A stretch of 64,000 bases of DNA from Clostridiales bacterium UBA1234 (lineage in GTDB: Bacteria > Bacillota > Clostridia > TANB77 > UBA1234), in contig DBWQ01000006.1 of NCBI GenBank assembly GCA_002308995.1, positions 27,966 through 91,965 on the forward strand. The letters run 5' to 3'. The number at the start of each line of letters is the position of its first letter. The stretch's first letter is position 1. This document shows positions 1 through 9,314 of this stretch, piece by piece. The position numbers and the translations under genes were made by a program. The notes beneath the pieces are model-generated. The model made no database searches. It saw only the letters and a program-made list of their open reading frames with translations, and had not been told where the DNA came from.

Positions 1-33
1 GCCAGCAATCGTAGAAATGACTCTTTTTTTCAT
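1..33 (-). CDS. cdsA: phosphatidate cytidylyltransferase, N-terminal fragment (cut by window edge)
   Basis: Only the first eleven codons are present, reading MKKRVISTIAG and running off the left edge. A good ribosome binding site (AAAGGAGA) stands just before the ATG. The start and the position directly downstream of uppS on the same strand match CdsA, which makes CDP-diacylglycerol for phospholipid synthesis and commonly follows uppS in Firmicutes. The identification rests on eleven residues and on gene order. Confidence 0.6.
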   Translation of the reverse strand, partial: MKKRVISTIAG

Positions 34-51
34 ATGATTTCTCCTTTTAAA

Positions 52-762
52 TTATTTACCAAAATTTCTTTTTCTATGACAAAACTCATCTACAGCTTTT
101 TGTAGTTCTTGTTGATCAAAGTCAGGCCAGTATTTGCTTGTAAAATAGAACTCCGAATAAGCAGATTCCCATAACAAAAATCCAGAAAGACGAAGTTCAC
201 CACCCGTGCGAATAATCAAATCTGGATCTGGGGTATTTTTAATCCACATATGGTGACTAAGTGTCTCTTCGGTGATATCTTCCAAAGAAAGCTTTCCTTC
301 TAAAACTTCCTTGGCAATCTTTTTGGTAGCATCAATAATTTCTGGTCTACCTCCATAATTAAAAGCGATATTAATGGTAAGACCTGTATTATCTTTGGTT
401 TCTGATTCAATGCGATCAATTTCTTGTTTTAACTCATCCGTTAAATTCTCTTCAAAGCCAGCAAGTTGCAAACGAAAATTTCTTTTGTTGGCACTTTTGG
501 TAAAACCTCTTGCTTGCGCCAATAATAGATTAATCAAATAATCTACTTCATCTTTAGAACGCTTCCAGTTTTCTGTTGAAAAAGCAAATACCGTCAAATA
601 CTGAATTCCCATATCATCACAGGCACGTGCAATTCTTTTTAAGTTTTCTGCACCTTCCTTATGCCCTAGTTGAGGAATTAAGCCTCTTTCTCTGGCCCAT
701 CTTCTGTTACCATCCATAATAATACCAACATGAGTTGGCACATTTTGACGTTCAATCTCCAT
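52..762 (-). CDS. uppS: isoprenyl transferase (undecaprenyl diphosphate synthase)
   Basis: Cis-prenyltransferase that condenses isopentenyl diphosphate onto farnesyl diphosphate to make the C55 lipid carrier for cell-wall and surface polysaccharides. The family signature IMDGNRRWA lies near residues 15-23 with the catalytic Asp at about 17. Later come FAFSTENW, the conserved block around residue 190 (IIRTGGE, where many homologues have RTSGE), and the SEFYF motif. The length of about 236 residues is normal. An ATG four codons further upstream exists, but GAGGTG sits between the two and fits the start chosen here. It lies between frr and cdsA. Confidence 0.95.
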   Translation of the reverse strand: MEIERQNVPTHVGIIMDGNRRWARERGLIPQLGHKEGAENLKRIARACDDMGIQYLTVFAFSTENWKRSKDEVDYLINLLLAQARGFTKSANKRNFRLQLAGFEENLTDELKQEIDRIESETKDNTGLTINIAFNYGGRPEIIDATKKIAKEVLEGKLSLEDITEETLSHHMWIKNTPDPDLIIRTGGELRLSGFLLWESAYSEFYFTSKYWPDFDQQELQKAVDEFCHRKRNFGK

Positions 763-786
763 ATCGCACCTCATTTAACTACCAAT

Positions 787-1332
787 TTAGACAGACATAA
801 TCTCTTTTTCTTTATCTCCTGTTAAAGAATCAATCATTCCAATATATTTATCTGTTATTTTTTGAATTTGCTCTTCTGCATTTCTTAAATCATCCTCTGT
901 AATTTCATTATTTTTTTGTTTCGTTTTAAACTCATCCATGCCATCTCTTCTAATATTTCTCACAACAATTTTAGCATCTTCAGAGATTTTTTTGATTTCT
1001 TTTACTAATTCTTTTCTTCTATCCTCAGTAAGCTCAGGAAATACTAAACGAATTAGCTTTCCATCATTATTTGGATTAATTCCAATATCTGATTTTTGAA
1101 GTTCTTTTTCAATTTCTTTTAGTAGTGAGGCATCCCAAGGTTGAATTGTAATCATACGTGCCTCTGGCACCATGATATTGGCCACTTGATTAATAGGCGT
1201 AGGTGTTCCATAATACTCCACGGTGATTTTATCTAGAATCTTAGGATTGGCACGACCTGCACGAATTCCAGCAAGTTCCTCATTTAATACACTAATACTC
1301 TTTTTCATTTTTTCTTCAATATGATCATACAT
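787..1332 (-). CDS. frr: ribosome recycling factor
   Basis: A 181-residue ribosome recycling factor, which splits post-termination ribosomes together with EF-G. Family landmarks are GIRAGRANP near residue 23, the central YGTPTPINQVANI block, and the C-terminal VRNIRRDG helix region. The length is close to the usual 185. It follows pyrH by 19 bases on the same strand, the standard pyrH-frr-uppS-cdsA order. All its arginines use AGA or CGT. Confidence 0.97.
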   Translation of the reverse strand: MYDHIEEKMKKSISVLNEELAGIRAGRANPKILDKITVEYYGTPTPINQVANIMVPEARMITIQPWDASLLKEIEKELQKSDIGINPNNDGKLIRLVFPELTEDRRKELVKEIKKISEDAKIVVRNIRRDGMDEFKTKQKNNEITEDDLRNAEEQIQKITDKYIGMIDSLTGDKEKEIMSV

Positions 1333-1351
1333 AACTTTTCTCTTCCTTTCT

Positions 1352-2062
1352 TTATTCTTTCACATCTGTACCAATGTGCTCTCCACTAACTGCTTTAATG
1401 ATATTCTCCCCATTACCAAGTTCAAAAATCATTGTTGGCATTTGATTATCACGACATAGGGAGGCTGCCGTAGAGTCCATGACTTTTAAATTATTCTTTA
1501 GAATCTCTGTATAGCTAATTTCTTCAAATTTTTTGGCATTAGGATTGGTTTTAGGATCATCATCGTAAACGCCATCAATTGTTTTTCCAAATAAAATGAT
1601 TTCCGCATTGATTTCAGTTGCTCTCAGTGCCGCACAAGTATCCGTTGAGAAGAATGGATTTCCTGTTCCTCCAGCAAAAATCACTACCCTTCCTTTTTCT
1701 AGGTGACGCACTGCTTTTCTACGAATATATGGCTCTGCAATTTGACGCATTTCGATAGAAGTTTGAAGTCTCGTATCAACACCTCTTACTTCAAGAGCAT
1801 CTTGTAATGCTTGCCCATTCATGATAGTGGCAAGCATCCCCATATAGTCTGCTGTAGTTCTCTCCATTTGATGCGCTTGTCTTCCACGCCAGAAGTTACC
1901 ACCACCAACAACAATTGCAACCTCAACGCCCATATCAGCAACTGTTTTGATATTGTCACAAACTTTTCCAAGCGTATCAGCATCAATTCCAAACCCATTG
2001 GCACCCGAGAGCGCCTCACCACTTAGTTTTAATAACACTCTTTTGTATTTTGCCTTTGGCAT
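1352..2062 (-). CDS. pyrH: UMP kinase
   Basis: Amino-acid-kinase-fold UMP kinase making UDP from UMP and ATP for pyrimidine nucleotide synthesis. Visible motifs are LKLSGEAL at the N terminus, VVGGGNFWRG near residue 52, the FAGGTGNPFFSTDT loop near residue 129, and DGVYDDDPK near 164. The length of 236 residues is typical. A GGAGGGATTTGT leader gives a clear ribosome binding site. It is the first recognisable gene of the pyrH-frr-uppS-cdsA run here; tsf and rpsB, often upstream, are absent. Confidence 0.97.
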   Translation of the reverse strand: MPKAKYKRVLLKLSGEALSGANGFGIDADTLGKVCDNIKTVADMGVEVAIVVGGGNFWRGRQAHQMERTTADYMGMLATIMNGQALQDALEVRGVDTRLQTSIEMRQIAEPYIRRKAVRHLEKGRVVIFAGGTGNPFFSTDTCAALRATEINAEIILFGKTIDGVYDDDPKTNPNAKKFEEISYTEILKNNLKVMDSTAASLCRDNQMPTMIFELGNGENIIKAVSGEHIGTDVKE

Positions 2063-2119
2063 ACAAATCCCTCCTATATTTATTCTACTTCTTTTCGCTG
2101 TATGAAAACGATAGACATT

Positions 2120-3025
2120 TTATAATTGATCATCTTCATAAACTTTTTCTGGTGGTACTTCTAATTGTTCTGGGTGATTAAATAGTCCAGTAAAATATTT
2201 AAGTGCAACCGATAAATAATACCCATCTGCAATTCTTTCATCCGCAACAAAACGAAGTTTCATTACTCTTCTTTCCGATATTTTGCCCTCTTTATCGAGT
2301 ACTCTTTGCTTACGGTTATGTCCCATAGCAATAAAGATGGATGTATTTCCAAAATTATAAATATGATGATAAATTGGATCAGCACCAATCGACCCCATAT
2401 TGGTTACAAAAACACCCGTATGAAAAGGACTGGCTTTATAGATGATTTTTGGCAAATGACCAAAGAAATCCAGTACGCGAAACAACCAAATCACAAACAT
2501 GTACAAAAAACGAGGTAACACATTTAAAACTTTCATGACTTTATCCATTGTATTCGAGTCATCTGCCTGCTTTGTTTGATTGATGACCACATCAATTTGT
2601 CTTGAAATATCACTCACGGTAGCAGTCGGTTCAAACTCAAACTTAACCGCAGTTTCTGGAGTATTCACATTGAGTTCTCGCTTGATAACCATAGAAACAA
2701 CAATTTTATCACGTGCATACAATCTACGTCCTGCCACAAAACGATTCATTCTAGGATACTGAGAAATGGTTCGAACAATGACAGCCATCACATAATCGAG
2801 TGCACGAGCATCTTCCCCATTTTTTCTTTTTTCTCTAATGATTGCATCGATTTTACTCATATCGACATCAGCATCAAAAAATACCTCGGAATCATTTCTA
2901 TCCCTCATAATAAAGGGAATAATCACATTGGTGGGATCACCTCTTCTGACGCGTCTGCCATCATATCGATCTCCCCATCGTTTTTTAATCTTTTTTACAG
3001 TTCCTTCTTTTGTTTTCTCTTTCAT
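2120..3025 (-). CDS. E2-acyltransferase-like protein lacking the catalytic histidine
   Basis: The 301-residue protein has the CAT-like fold of 2-oxo acid dehydrogenase E2 catalytic domains: FFDADVDMSKID near residue 50 and a C-terminal RFVADERIADGYY. True E2 enzymes have DHRxxDG at this last position. Here Glu replaces the catalytic His (ADERIADG) while Asp-Gly is retained, so acyl transfer by the usual mechanism is doubtful. No lipoyl domain is present. A hydrophobic stretch near residues 170-190 (LYMFVIWLFRVLDFF) may touch the membrane. It sits between pyrH and surface-polysaccharide genes. Function unknown; a structural or regulatory role is only a guess. Confidence 0.7.
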   Translation of the reverse strand: MKEKTKEGTVKKIKKRWGDRYDGRRVRRGDPTNVIIPFIMRDRNDSEVFFDADVDMSKIDAIIREKRKNGEDARALDYVMAVIVRTISQYPRMNRFVAGRRLYARDKIVVSMVIKRELNVNTPETAVKFEFEPTATVSDISRQIDVVINQTKQADDSNTMDKVMKVLNVLPRFLYMFVIWLFRVLDFFGHLPKIIYKASPFHTGVFVTNMGSIGADPIYHHIYNFGNTSIFIAMGHNRKQRVLDKEGKISERRVMKLRFVADERIADGYYLSVALKYFTGLFNHPEQLEVPPEKVYEDDQL

Positions 3026-3038
3026 GCAATCCTCCTAA

Positions 3039-4886
3039 TTATTTTTCCTCTAAGTCAATAAAAGTTGGTACTACCTCTTTCATGACGTTCTTCACATCCA
3101 TACGTGTAGGATTTTGTTTTTGAACAACACTTTTTAATTTTTCTAAAATTGCTCCCATCTCACTGGCAGATGGTCCTTGAATATGAGAAATCATGATTTT
3201 TTCATGAAGTGTTTTATCAAGACCTTCTTCTGACATTAAAAGCTCTTCGTATAATTTTTCACCTTTACGAAGTCCCACAATTTCAATTGGCACATTTTTG
3301 CCAGAAAGCTTAATTAATGTTTTGGCTAAATCGTAAATTTTGACTGGCTGTCCCATATCCAAGACAAAAATTTCTCCACTTCCTGCAAAAGTGACAGATT
3401 GTAAGATTAATCCTACTGCTTCCGGAATTAGCATAAAGAACCTGGTAATCTCTTTGTGAGTCACAGTAACAGGTCCCCCCATCTCAATCTGCTTTTTAAA
3501 TAGAGGAATGACGCTACCATGGCTCCCAAGGACATTGCCAAAACGAACCGCTGTAAAAATCGTTGAGCTTGTCTCATTTTTCGCTTGAATAATCATTTCG
3601 CAAATACGTTTCGAAGCACCCATAATGCTAGTTGGATTCACTGCTTTATCCGTTGAAATAAAGGTAAAGCGTTCCACACCATATTTGTCACTGGCATTCA
3701 CAACATTATAAGTACCAAACACATTGTTTTTGATTGCTTCAATCCCACTGTTTTCCATGAGTGGAACATGCTTATGTGCTGCCGCATGGAACACAATCTG
3801 TGGATGATACTTTTCAAAAATCTCGTCAATACGCTTTTGATCTCGCACACTCGCAATGATAGTTTCTATCGGATAGTTCTTGTTTTTACTACGAAGTTCC
3901 ATTTCTACCTCATAGAGCGTATTTTCATAAATATCTAACATGACCAAAAGCTTAGGATGATACATAAGAATTTGTCTACATAGCTCACTACCAATGGATC
4001 CACCTGCACCAGTTACTAACACTGTTTTTCCCTGAAGCACCTCTAAAATACCTTTATTATCTAATACAATAGGTTCTCTTCCCAATAAATCCTCTACTTC
4101 AACATCTCTTAAAGAATCATTTAAGTTTTGTTTGGTAATCATTTGCTCTAAAGGCTCAACAATTTTCACTTTTGCATTCGTTGCATCACAAATCTTTAAT
4201 ATTTTATTTTTTTCTTGCTGGTTGATATTATTAATAGAAAATAATATCAAATCAACACTTTCATTCTCACAAACCTCGGGAATCAGTTCTCTGCCGCCTA
4301 TAATTTTAATACCATGCATTGATAAGTTCTTTTTATTCACATCATCATCGATAATACCAATGATAGAGTAGTCATTTTGACTGCTTCCTTGAATCGCTTT
4401 AATAATTTGTGACGTAGAACTACCTGCACCAATAATAAGGACTCTTTTCTTATCCTTATTAGACTCTATCATGGATGTATACGAAATTGTTCGGAAAAGA
4501 ACTCTCATGCTAATACTCATAATCGCCGCAAAAACACATGCAAGAATAACAATATTGAGTTCTATCATACGAAAAACCAAATATGGTTTGACAAGCGATA
4601 TCATAGCAGCAGTCACAATGGAAGTTCCAAAGATTCTTAAATAGTCTTTGGTACCAGAGTACTTGATAATAGTTTTATACGTTCCCGTAAAACTCAACAA
4701 AGAAATATCAATTAAAATGGTAAGTAAAATGGTATTTTGAAGCGGTGAATCCAAAATATCAAATGGTATTCCTTCAAACCAAATGGCCAAACGATACCCT
4801 AAAATGACTAAAATAGCGTCCAAACAAACTAAAAACGCAAGTTTAACAGAACCTGGCATCCTTTCAACCTTTGAAATAAAACGCAT
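3039..4886 (-). CDS. membrane-bound nucleoside-diphosphate-sugar epimerase/dehydratase (CapD/FlaA1/PglF type)
   Basis: A 615-residue polysaccharide-biosynthesis protein. About four transmembrane helices occupy residues 15-135, followed by a first Rossmann-like domain (VLIIGAGSS near 149) and the NAD-binding extended-SDR domain starting at VTGAGGSIGSE (about 291-301). The motif STDKAVNPTSIMGASKR lies near 395-412; the usual SDR Tyr is replaced by Met, as is characteristic of this 4,6-dehydratase branch. The likely substrate is a UDP-HexNAc for surface glycan or glycoprotein sugars. It is encoded 14 bases downstream of an O-antigen-ligase-like gene. Confidence 0.88.
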   Translation of the reverse strand: MRFISKVERMPGSVKLAFLVCLDAILVILGYRLAIWFEGIPFDILDSPLQNTILLTILIDISLLSFTGTYKTIIKYSGTKDYLRIFGTSIVTAAMISLVKPYLVFRMIELNIVILACVFAAIMSISMRVLFRTISYTSMIESNKDKKRVLIIGAGSSTSQIIKAIQGSSQNDYSIIGIIDDDVNKKNLSMHGIKIIGGRELIPEVCENESVDLILFSINNINQQEKNKILKICDATNAKVKIVEPLEQMITKQNLNDSLRDVEVEDLLGREPIVLDNKGILEVLQGKTVLVTGAGGSIGSELCRQILMYHPKLLVMLDIYENTLYEVEMELRSKNKNYPIETIIASVRDQKRIDEIFEKYHPQIVFHAAAHKHVPLMENSGIEAIKNNVFGTYNVVNASDKYGVERFTFISTDKAVNPTSIMGASKRICEMIIQAKNETSSTIFTAVRFGNVLGSHGSVIPLFKKQIEMGGPVTVTHKEITRFFMLIPEAVGLILQSVTFAGSGEIFVLDMGQPVKIYDLAKTLIKLSGKNVPIEIVGLRKGEKLYEELLMSEEGLDKTLHEKIMISHIQGPSASEMGAILEKLKSVVQKQNPTRMDVKNVMKEVVPTFIDLEEK

Positions 4887-4900
4887 ACGATAGCCTCCAA

Positions 4901-7009
4901 TTAATTATTATTTTTTTGATTACTAAGAATTGCAAATCCGACAAAAATATAAAAATATGGTGATGCATAAAAACTAGAATTCCCTACGAAAGAAGAAATC
5001 ATATAAGAAACAATGACAAACATACCTAAACACTCATAGAGATTCCAAGTTTTAATTGTACGTAGCTTTCGAATCCATAAAGATGCAATACCAGCAACAT
5101 AGAGAAGCATTCCCACAACCCCTGTTGTGGCAGATAGCTGAACAATTAAATTATGGCTTCTTCCCTCACCAATTCCAAATTGTTTTCCATATTGATAAAT
5201 AATATTTTCTAGTCCCCAGCCAAAGAAAGGTCTTTGCATTGCAAGATGAATACCACGATACCATAGTTTACCTCTACCAGAGCCAATTTCAGAAACATTA
5301 TCCTCTGAGCTTTGCTCCGTAGAAACTCCTGCTTTTCTAAGTCCTGCATCGTATGTAGCAATTTTATTTGCTCTCACTCGTACGATGGACAAGCAAATCA
5401 GTAAAATAAGCCATGATGCTATTAAAATTCTGGTGTGAAATACTTGATAACGCTCTTCTCCTATTTTTTGACGAAGCTTATTTTGAGGAATTAGGGCAGC
5501 AAAAAATGCAATACTCCCAATTACCAAATAAATAATCAAATGCTGATAGGAATCTTTCTGTTCAACTACCGAAATATCACTTACTGTATCCGAAGTAGCA
5601 ACTTTCTCCTCTAATTTTGTAGAAGTCTCTCCATTTTCTGCCGGTTGCTCTGTAAGATTTTCATTTCCATTTGGTTGATTTCTATTTAAAAATAATGATA
5701 TATCACTTGCAATGGTAGCAAAATTGTTCTTAACAATATTTTCGCCTTGATCGTTCACGACAGTCATTGATAAAAGAGCAAATGTACATACTAAAATCAG
5801 TGTCACTATCAACTCTTTTCCATAGGAATTGTTAGGGATTTCCTCCTCTTTACTATCCTTTTTAGGAATCAGTGCATAAACAATCATCAATAATAAGCTT
5901 GCTCCAATACCCAAGTAGCAACCAAATGTATTATTTAAAATTGCCATGGTTAGCATGATACAATAAGAGGCATAATATAAAACTGTCTGCCAGGTCTTTT
6001 TAGCCTTTAAAGCCATAACCGCTGCCACCATCACACAAATAGATAAATAGTAGCCATAGTGATTAGAATTATGAAAAACGGAACTATTGTTTTCACCTAA
6101 AACACGTTTAACAACCACTAAGAAATGATTTCCACGTGGTAAGCCACCATTTCCAAATAAGAGTTCTCCTATGGTATAGACACTTTGCAGTGACTTTCCA
6201 TCCTCGGTAGGTTCTCCCCAAGTAATAAGCCTTGCACCCCCAACAGAAGGAGAAGTACTTCCTACATAAGAACGATCATAAGCATATATATTAAGCTTTA
6301 AATCACTCGCAGTTAATACATGATAATTCCACAATGTAAGAACTGCTAAAATAGTAGCGGTTATTAAAAATGTATTGACTAAAACTTTGCGATATTTTTC
6401 TTGATTTTTAATTAAAAGCATAGAGCATACTAGCATAGAGCCATACATTAAGAAGGAAAAGAATCCATCCTTTAGATTATAGCATCCGATAAAAGAACGA
6501 TACGTATCACCTGCAAAACAAGAACTAATAAAAACCCATACCATAAATGTTAATAAGATCAAAAATGGCCATTGTTCCATCAGAAATTTTTTGATTGTCT
6601 TCCAAAAGCCTTTTTCAGAATGTTCCATTAGATTTACTAGATAGAACATCACCAAGATAATACTTGCTGCAAGCAAAATCATGTTGTAATCATAAATAAG
6701 CCATGTAGGATTATCAATGGTCTTTAAAAATGCTCCATTAGATGTATAGTAACGATTAGAATGATAGAAAGGATTTAAAACCGCAGCATCATTTTCATTA
6801 TTAAGCATTGTCCCTGAATTGGCATTAACAAATGCAAGCTCTGTAGAATCCGTTACTGTTTTCTTTACCATAGTTGGTACTAGATTTAAAACAACAAGAT
6901 AGACCAAAATTTCTATTGTTAAAGCAAACAAAATACAAAACGCCCATTTGCTAATTAAATTATCCGTCTTATCTTTTTGAGACACTGATTTCTTACCTTT
7001 TTTTGACAC
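4901..7009 (-). CDS. O-antigen ligase/polymerase-like integral membrane protein
   Basis: A large multi-spanning membrane protein (about 702 residues, roughly 12 hydrophobic segments) with the Wzy/O-antigen-ligase arrangement. A long extracytoplasmic loop rich in Asn, Thr and Glu occupies about 460-500, and a second loop ends in the ligase-type block FFGWGLENI...GRSHNL near 620-650. It probably polymerises or transfers a surface glycan. Start chosen at GTG (7009) because AAAGGAGG lies seven bases before it; the ATG ten codons upstream would put that site inside the gene. No glycosyltransferases are adjacent, only the CapD-like enzyme. Confidence 0.8.
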   Translation of the reverse strand: MSKKGKKSVSQKDKTDNLISKWAFCILFALTIEILVYLVVLNLVPTMVKKTVTDSTELAFVNANSGTMLNNENDAAVLNPFYHSNRYYTSNGAFLKTIDNPTWLIYDYNMILLAASIILVMFYLVNLMEHSEKGFWKTIKKFLMEQWPFLILLTFMVWVFISSCFAGDTYRSFIGCYNLKDGFFSFLMYGSMLVCSMLLIKNQEKYRKVLVNTFLITATILAVLTLWNYHVLTASDLKLNIYAYDRSYVGSTSPSVGGARLITWGEPTEDGKSLQSVYTIGELLFGNGGLPRGNHFLVVVKRVLGENNSSVFHNSNHYGYYLSICVMVAAVMALKAKKTWQTVLYYASYCIMLTMAILNNTFGCYLGIGASLLLMIVYALIPKKDSKEEEIPNNSYGKELIVTLILVCTFALLSMTVVNDQGENIVKNNFATIASDISLFLNRNQPNGNENLTEQPAENGETSTKLEEKVATSDTVSDISVVEQKDSYQHLIIYLVIGSIAFFAALIPQNKLRQKIGEERYQVFHTRILIASWLILLICLSIVRVRANKIATYDAGLRKAGVSTEQSSEDNVSEIGSGRGKLWYRGIHLAMQRPFFGWGLENIIYQYGKQFGIGEGRSHNLIVQLSATTGVVGMLLYVAGIASLWIRKLRTIKTWNLYECLGMFVIVSYMISSFVGNSSFYASPYFYIFVGFAILSNQKNNN

Positions 7010-7082
7010 ACAAATTCCTCCTTTAGGTTCTACTCTCATATCCTATTTATTGTATCATACAATCCATAAAAAACATAGAAAA

Positions 7083-7120
7083 AAATAAAAAAAACTCATT
7101 TATTCTAGGAATAAATGAGT
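7083..7120 (-). terminator. Rho-independent terminator after xerD
   Basis: A perfect 11-bp stem (ACTCATTTATT / AATAAATGAGT, 7094-7104 and 7110-7120) with loop CTAGG. On the minus strand it is followed by a long T-rich tract. It lies 19 bases beyond the xerD stop codon. Confidence 0.85.
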
Positions 7121-7138
7121 AAAAAGCAAAATCATTTT

Positions 7139-8023
7139 TTATGCACGTGGATGTGTTTTCATATACACATCTTTGATTCTATTTTGACCAATTTGAGCAT
7201 ATACTTGTGTAGAAGAAATATCTGAGTGACCAAGCATCTCTTGAATGGCACGAAGTTCTGCACCATTTTCTAATAGATGTACTGCGAAAGAATGTCTAAG
7301 TGTATGTGGCGTAATATCTACATCAATATTGGCTTGTGTCTTATATTGTTTGATAATTTTCCAAAAGCCTTGTCTTGTAAGTCTTTGACCATTTACATTG
7401 ACAAACAATGCATGATCGTTTTCATCTTTAATTAAGATGTTTCTAGATTTTTCCATATATTCCTTTAAAGCGTTGATAGCAAGTGAGCCAATAGGAATCA
7501 CTCTTTCTTTGGATTTACCAAGGCACTTGATGTAACCTTCTTCTAAATTAATATCATCGATGTTTAAAGAAATAAGCTCTGTAACTCTAATACCGGTAGC
7601 ATAAACAAGCTCTAACATTGCTTTATCACGATATCCTTTTAAATCTACGCACTTTGGTTGTTCAAGCAAAAGTTCAATTTGCTCCGATGTTAATATCTTT
7701 GGTGGTTTTCTTTCAATTTTTGGTGATTCAATATTCACAGTTGGATCATCTGTGATGACTTTGGTTCTATGTAAATATTGATAAAACGAACGAAGAGAAG
7801 CTAAATTTCTAGAAACCGTAGATACTGCCTTTCCTTTCGTTTTTAAACTCTCCAAATACTCTTTTATTTCATCACTATCTGTTTTAACCATATCCATATG
7901 GTTTTCTTCCAAATAGTTGCAATATAGCTTAATATCCCTATTATACGACTGTAAAGTATTATCTGACAACTTTTTGTCATTTTGTAAAAATTCTAAAAAA
8001 CTCTCAACTAGATTATTTTCCAT
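7139..8023 (-). CDS. xerD: tyrosine recombinase XerD
   Basis: A 294-residue tyrosine recombinase of the XerC/D type, which resolves chromosome dimers at dif. An N-terminal SAM-like core-binding domain spans about 1-85. The catalytic domain shows Arg in ATGIRVTEL (about 150), Lys near 175, HTLRHSFA (about 245), GHSDISSTQVY with the last His, and the nucleophilic Tyr near 278. Start at the ATG at 8023 because AGAAGGAG precedes it; the GTG seven codons upstream overlaps that site. It lies downstream of spoIIM, an arrangement also known in Bacillus and many Clostridia, which supports XerD over XerC. Confidence 0.93.
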   Translation of the reverse strand: MENNLVESFLEFLQNDKKLSDNTLQSYNRDIKLYCNYLEENHMDMVKTDSDEIKEYLESLKTKGKAVSTVSRNLASLRSFYQYLHRTKVITDDPTVNIESPKIERKPPKILTSEQIELLLEQPKCVDLKGYRDKAMLELVYATGIRVTELISLNIDDINLEEGYIKCLGKSKERVIPIGSLAINALKEYMEKSRNILIKDENDHALFVNVNGQRLTRQGFWKIIKQYKTQANIDVDITPHTLRHSFAVHLLENGAELRAIQEMLGHSDISSTQVYAQIGQNRIKDVYMKTHPRA

Positions 8024-8126
8024 CTTACATACTCCTTCTATCACAGTATTTTACATAGTTTCGTAATTTTTGGGGCTTTATGCTACCTTTCATCATTCGT
8101 ATATTATGTTATTTTCTAACACACTT

Positions 8127-8155
8127 ATTCTATACAACTTTCTTCAAGAATGCAA
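8127..8155 (-). promoter_or_regulatory. predicted sigma-A promoter upstream of xerD
   Basis: On the minus strand TTGCAT (8155-8150) and TAGAAT (8132-8127) are separated by 17 bases. The predicted transcript has a leader of about 100 bases before xerD. The rest of the 8045-8222 spacer shows nothing recognisable. Confidence 0.45.
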
Positions 8156-8222
8156 GAGTTTTTTTTGATTTATGTAAAATTTATTTCATGATGATTTTTT
8201 TACCATTTTTTCCAAAACAGAT

Positions 8223-8801
8223 TTAAAAATGTATGAATTTTCCAAGCAGAAAAACCAGCATTTGATTAAGTTTTCCAATAAATACCATGCATAGCATAGC
8301 CACTAGGGTGTTTTTCGAAAAAGAAAGCATTTGATGACGATACTTTCTAGGTTGTTTCAGCACCGCTTTTACCATTTGAATAGCTTCTTTTCCTAGCCAA
8401 AACAAACAAAGAAAAATGCAAAGCATCCAACCGCATAGATGAGAAAATACCAAAAAATAGCAAGCTTTGCTATTCGTATAGCCAATTGCCCATGAAGCTA
8501 TCATCCCTAGGCAGTAACCTTCGTAAAAAAATAGTATATAAAAATAGATGACACCAATCATAGAAAGAGTCATTAGCCAGCATAGGAGCACTGTCCTACC
8601 TAAATTTTTCATGTTAAGTGTAGAAAGACCTTTACTTTCTATCCATACATAAGCTTTTGATTCTACCAATTGATTCGGTATAGTCTGTGAAATTCTTCGC
8701 TGAAAATCAATAGTTCCCCCTATCACACCTACTAAATAAATTAAGGCAAATCCTAAATAGCATGTACGCAAATGATCCATCGTATGTTTTTCTTTTCTCA
8801 T
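8223..8801 (-). CDS. spoIIM: stage II sporulation protein M
   Basis: A five-helix membrane protein of about 192 residues resembling SpoIIM. With SpoIID and SpoIIP it forms the machinery that remodels peptidoglycan during forespore engulfment. Hydrophobic segments lie near 13-30, 68-92, 96-115, 122-140 and 165-188. The position next to xerD matches the spoIIM-xerD neighbourhood of spore formers. Start placed at the ATG at 8801, immediately after GGAGG; an ATG four codons earlier overlaps the binding site. Confidence 0.8.
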   Translation of the reverse strand: MRKEKHTMDHLRTCYLGFALIYLVGVIGGTIDFQRRISQTIPNQLVESKAYVWIESKGLSTLNMKNLGRTVLLCWLMTLSMIGVIYFYILFFYEGYCLGMIASWAIGYTNSKACYFLVFSHLCGWMLCIFLCLFWLGKEAIQMVKAVLKQPRKYRHQMLSFSKNTLVAMLCMVFIGKLNQMLVFLLGKFIHF

Positions 8802-8860
8802 GATTTCCTCCATCGTATTTTTTATTCATACATATGCGGAAATCCAAAATCTATGCTATT

Positions 8861-9301
8861 TTACGTGGAAAGCTTTTTAATCGCACTGGTAGCTAACTCA
8901 TCACAGCGATTATTATAGACATTATCACTATGTCCTTTTACCTTAATCCATTTGACGGTATGAATTTTTGTAAATTCATATAATTGCATCCATAATTCTT
9001 TGTTTTTCACTTCTTTTTTATCAGCTGTTTTCCAACCATTTTTTACCCATGTATCAATCCATTTTTGTAAAAAAGCATTTACCACATAGGCACTGTCACT
9101 ATATAGCTTAACATAGCATGGCCTTTTTAACAGTTTTAGTGCTTCTATCGGTGCCGTAAGTTCCATTTGATTATTCGTCGTTTCGTCCATGGCACCACTA
9201 ATTTCTTTTTTCTTGTCACCATAAATTAAAATGGCGCCCCAGCCTCCCTTTCCAGGGTTTCCTGAGCATGCACCATCCGTATAGATTGTCACTTCATCCA
9301 T
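8861..9301 (-). CDS. rnhA: ribonuclease HI
   Basis: A 146-residue RNase HI that degrades RNA in RNA-DNA hybrids. The four metal-binding acids are visible: Asp in IYTDGACSGNPGKGG (residue 8), Glu in NNQMELTA (about 48), Asp in LYSDSAYV (about 70), and Asp in NNRCDELA (about 134). The basic handle WVKNGW is present, as in E. coli-type enzymes. It is encoded 13 bases downstream of tmcAL. Confidence 0.96.
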   Translation of the reverse strand: MDEVTIYTDGACSGNPGKGGWGAILIYGDKKKEISGAMDETTNNQMELTAPIEALKLLKRPCYVKLYSDSAYVVNAFLQKWIDTWVKNGWKTADKKEVKNKELWMQLYEFTKIHTVKWIKVKGHSDNVYNNRCDELATSAIKKLST

Positions 9302-9314
9302 TGTGATTCCTCCG

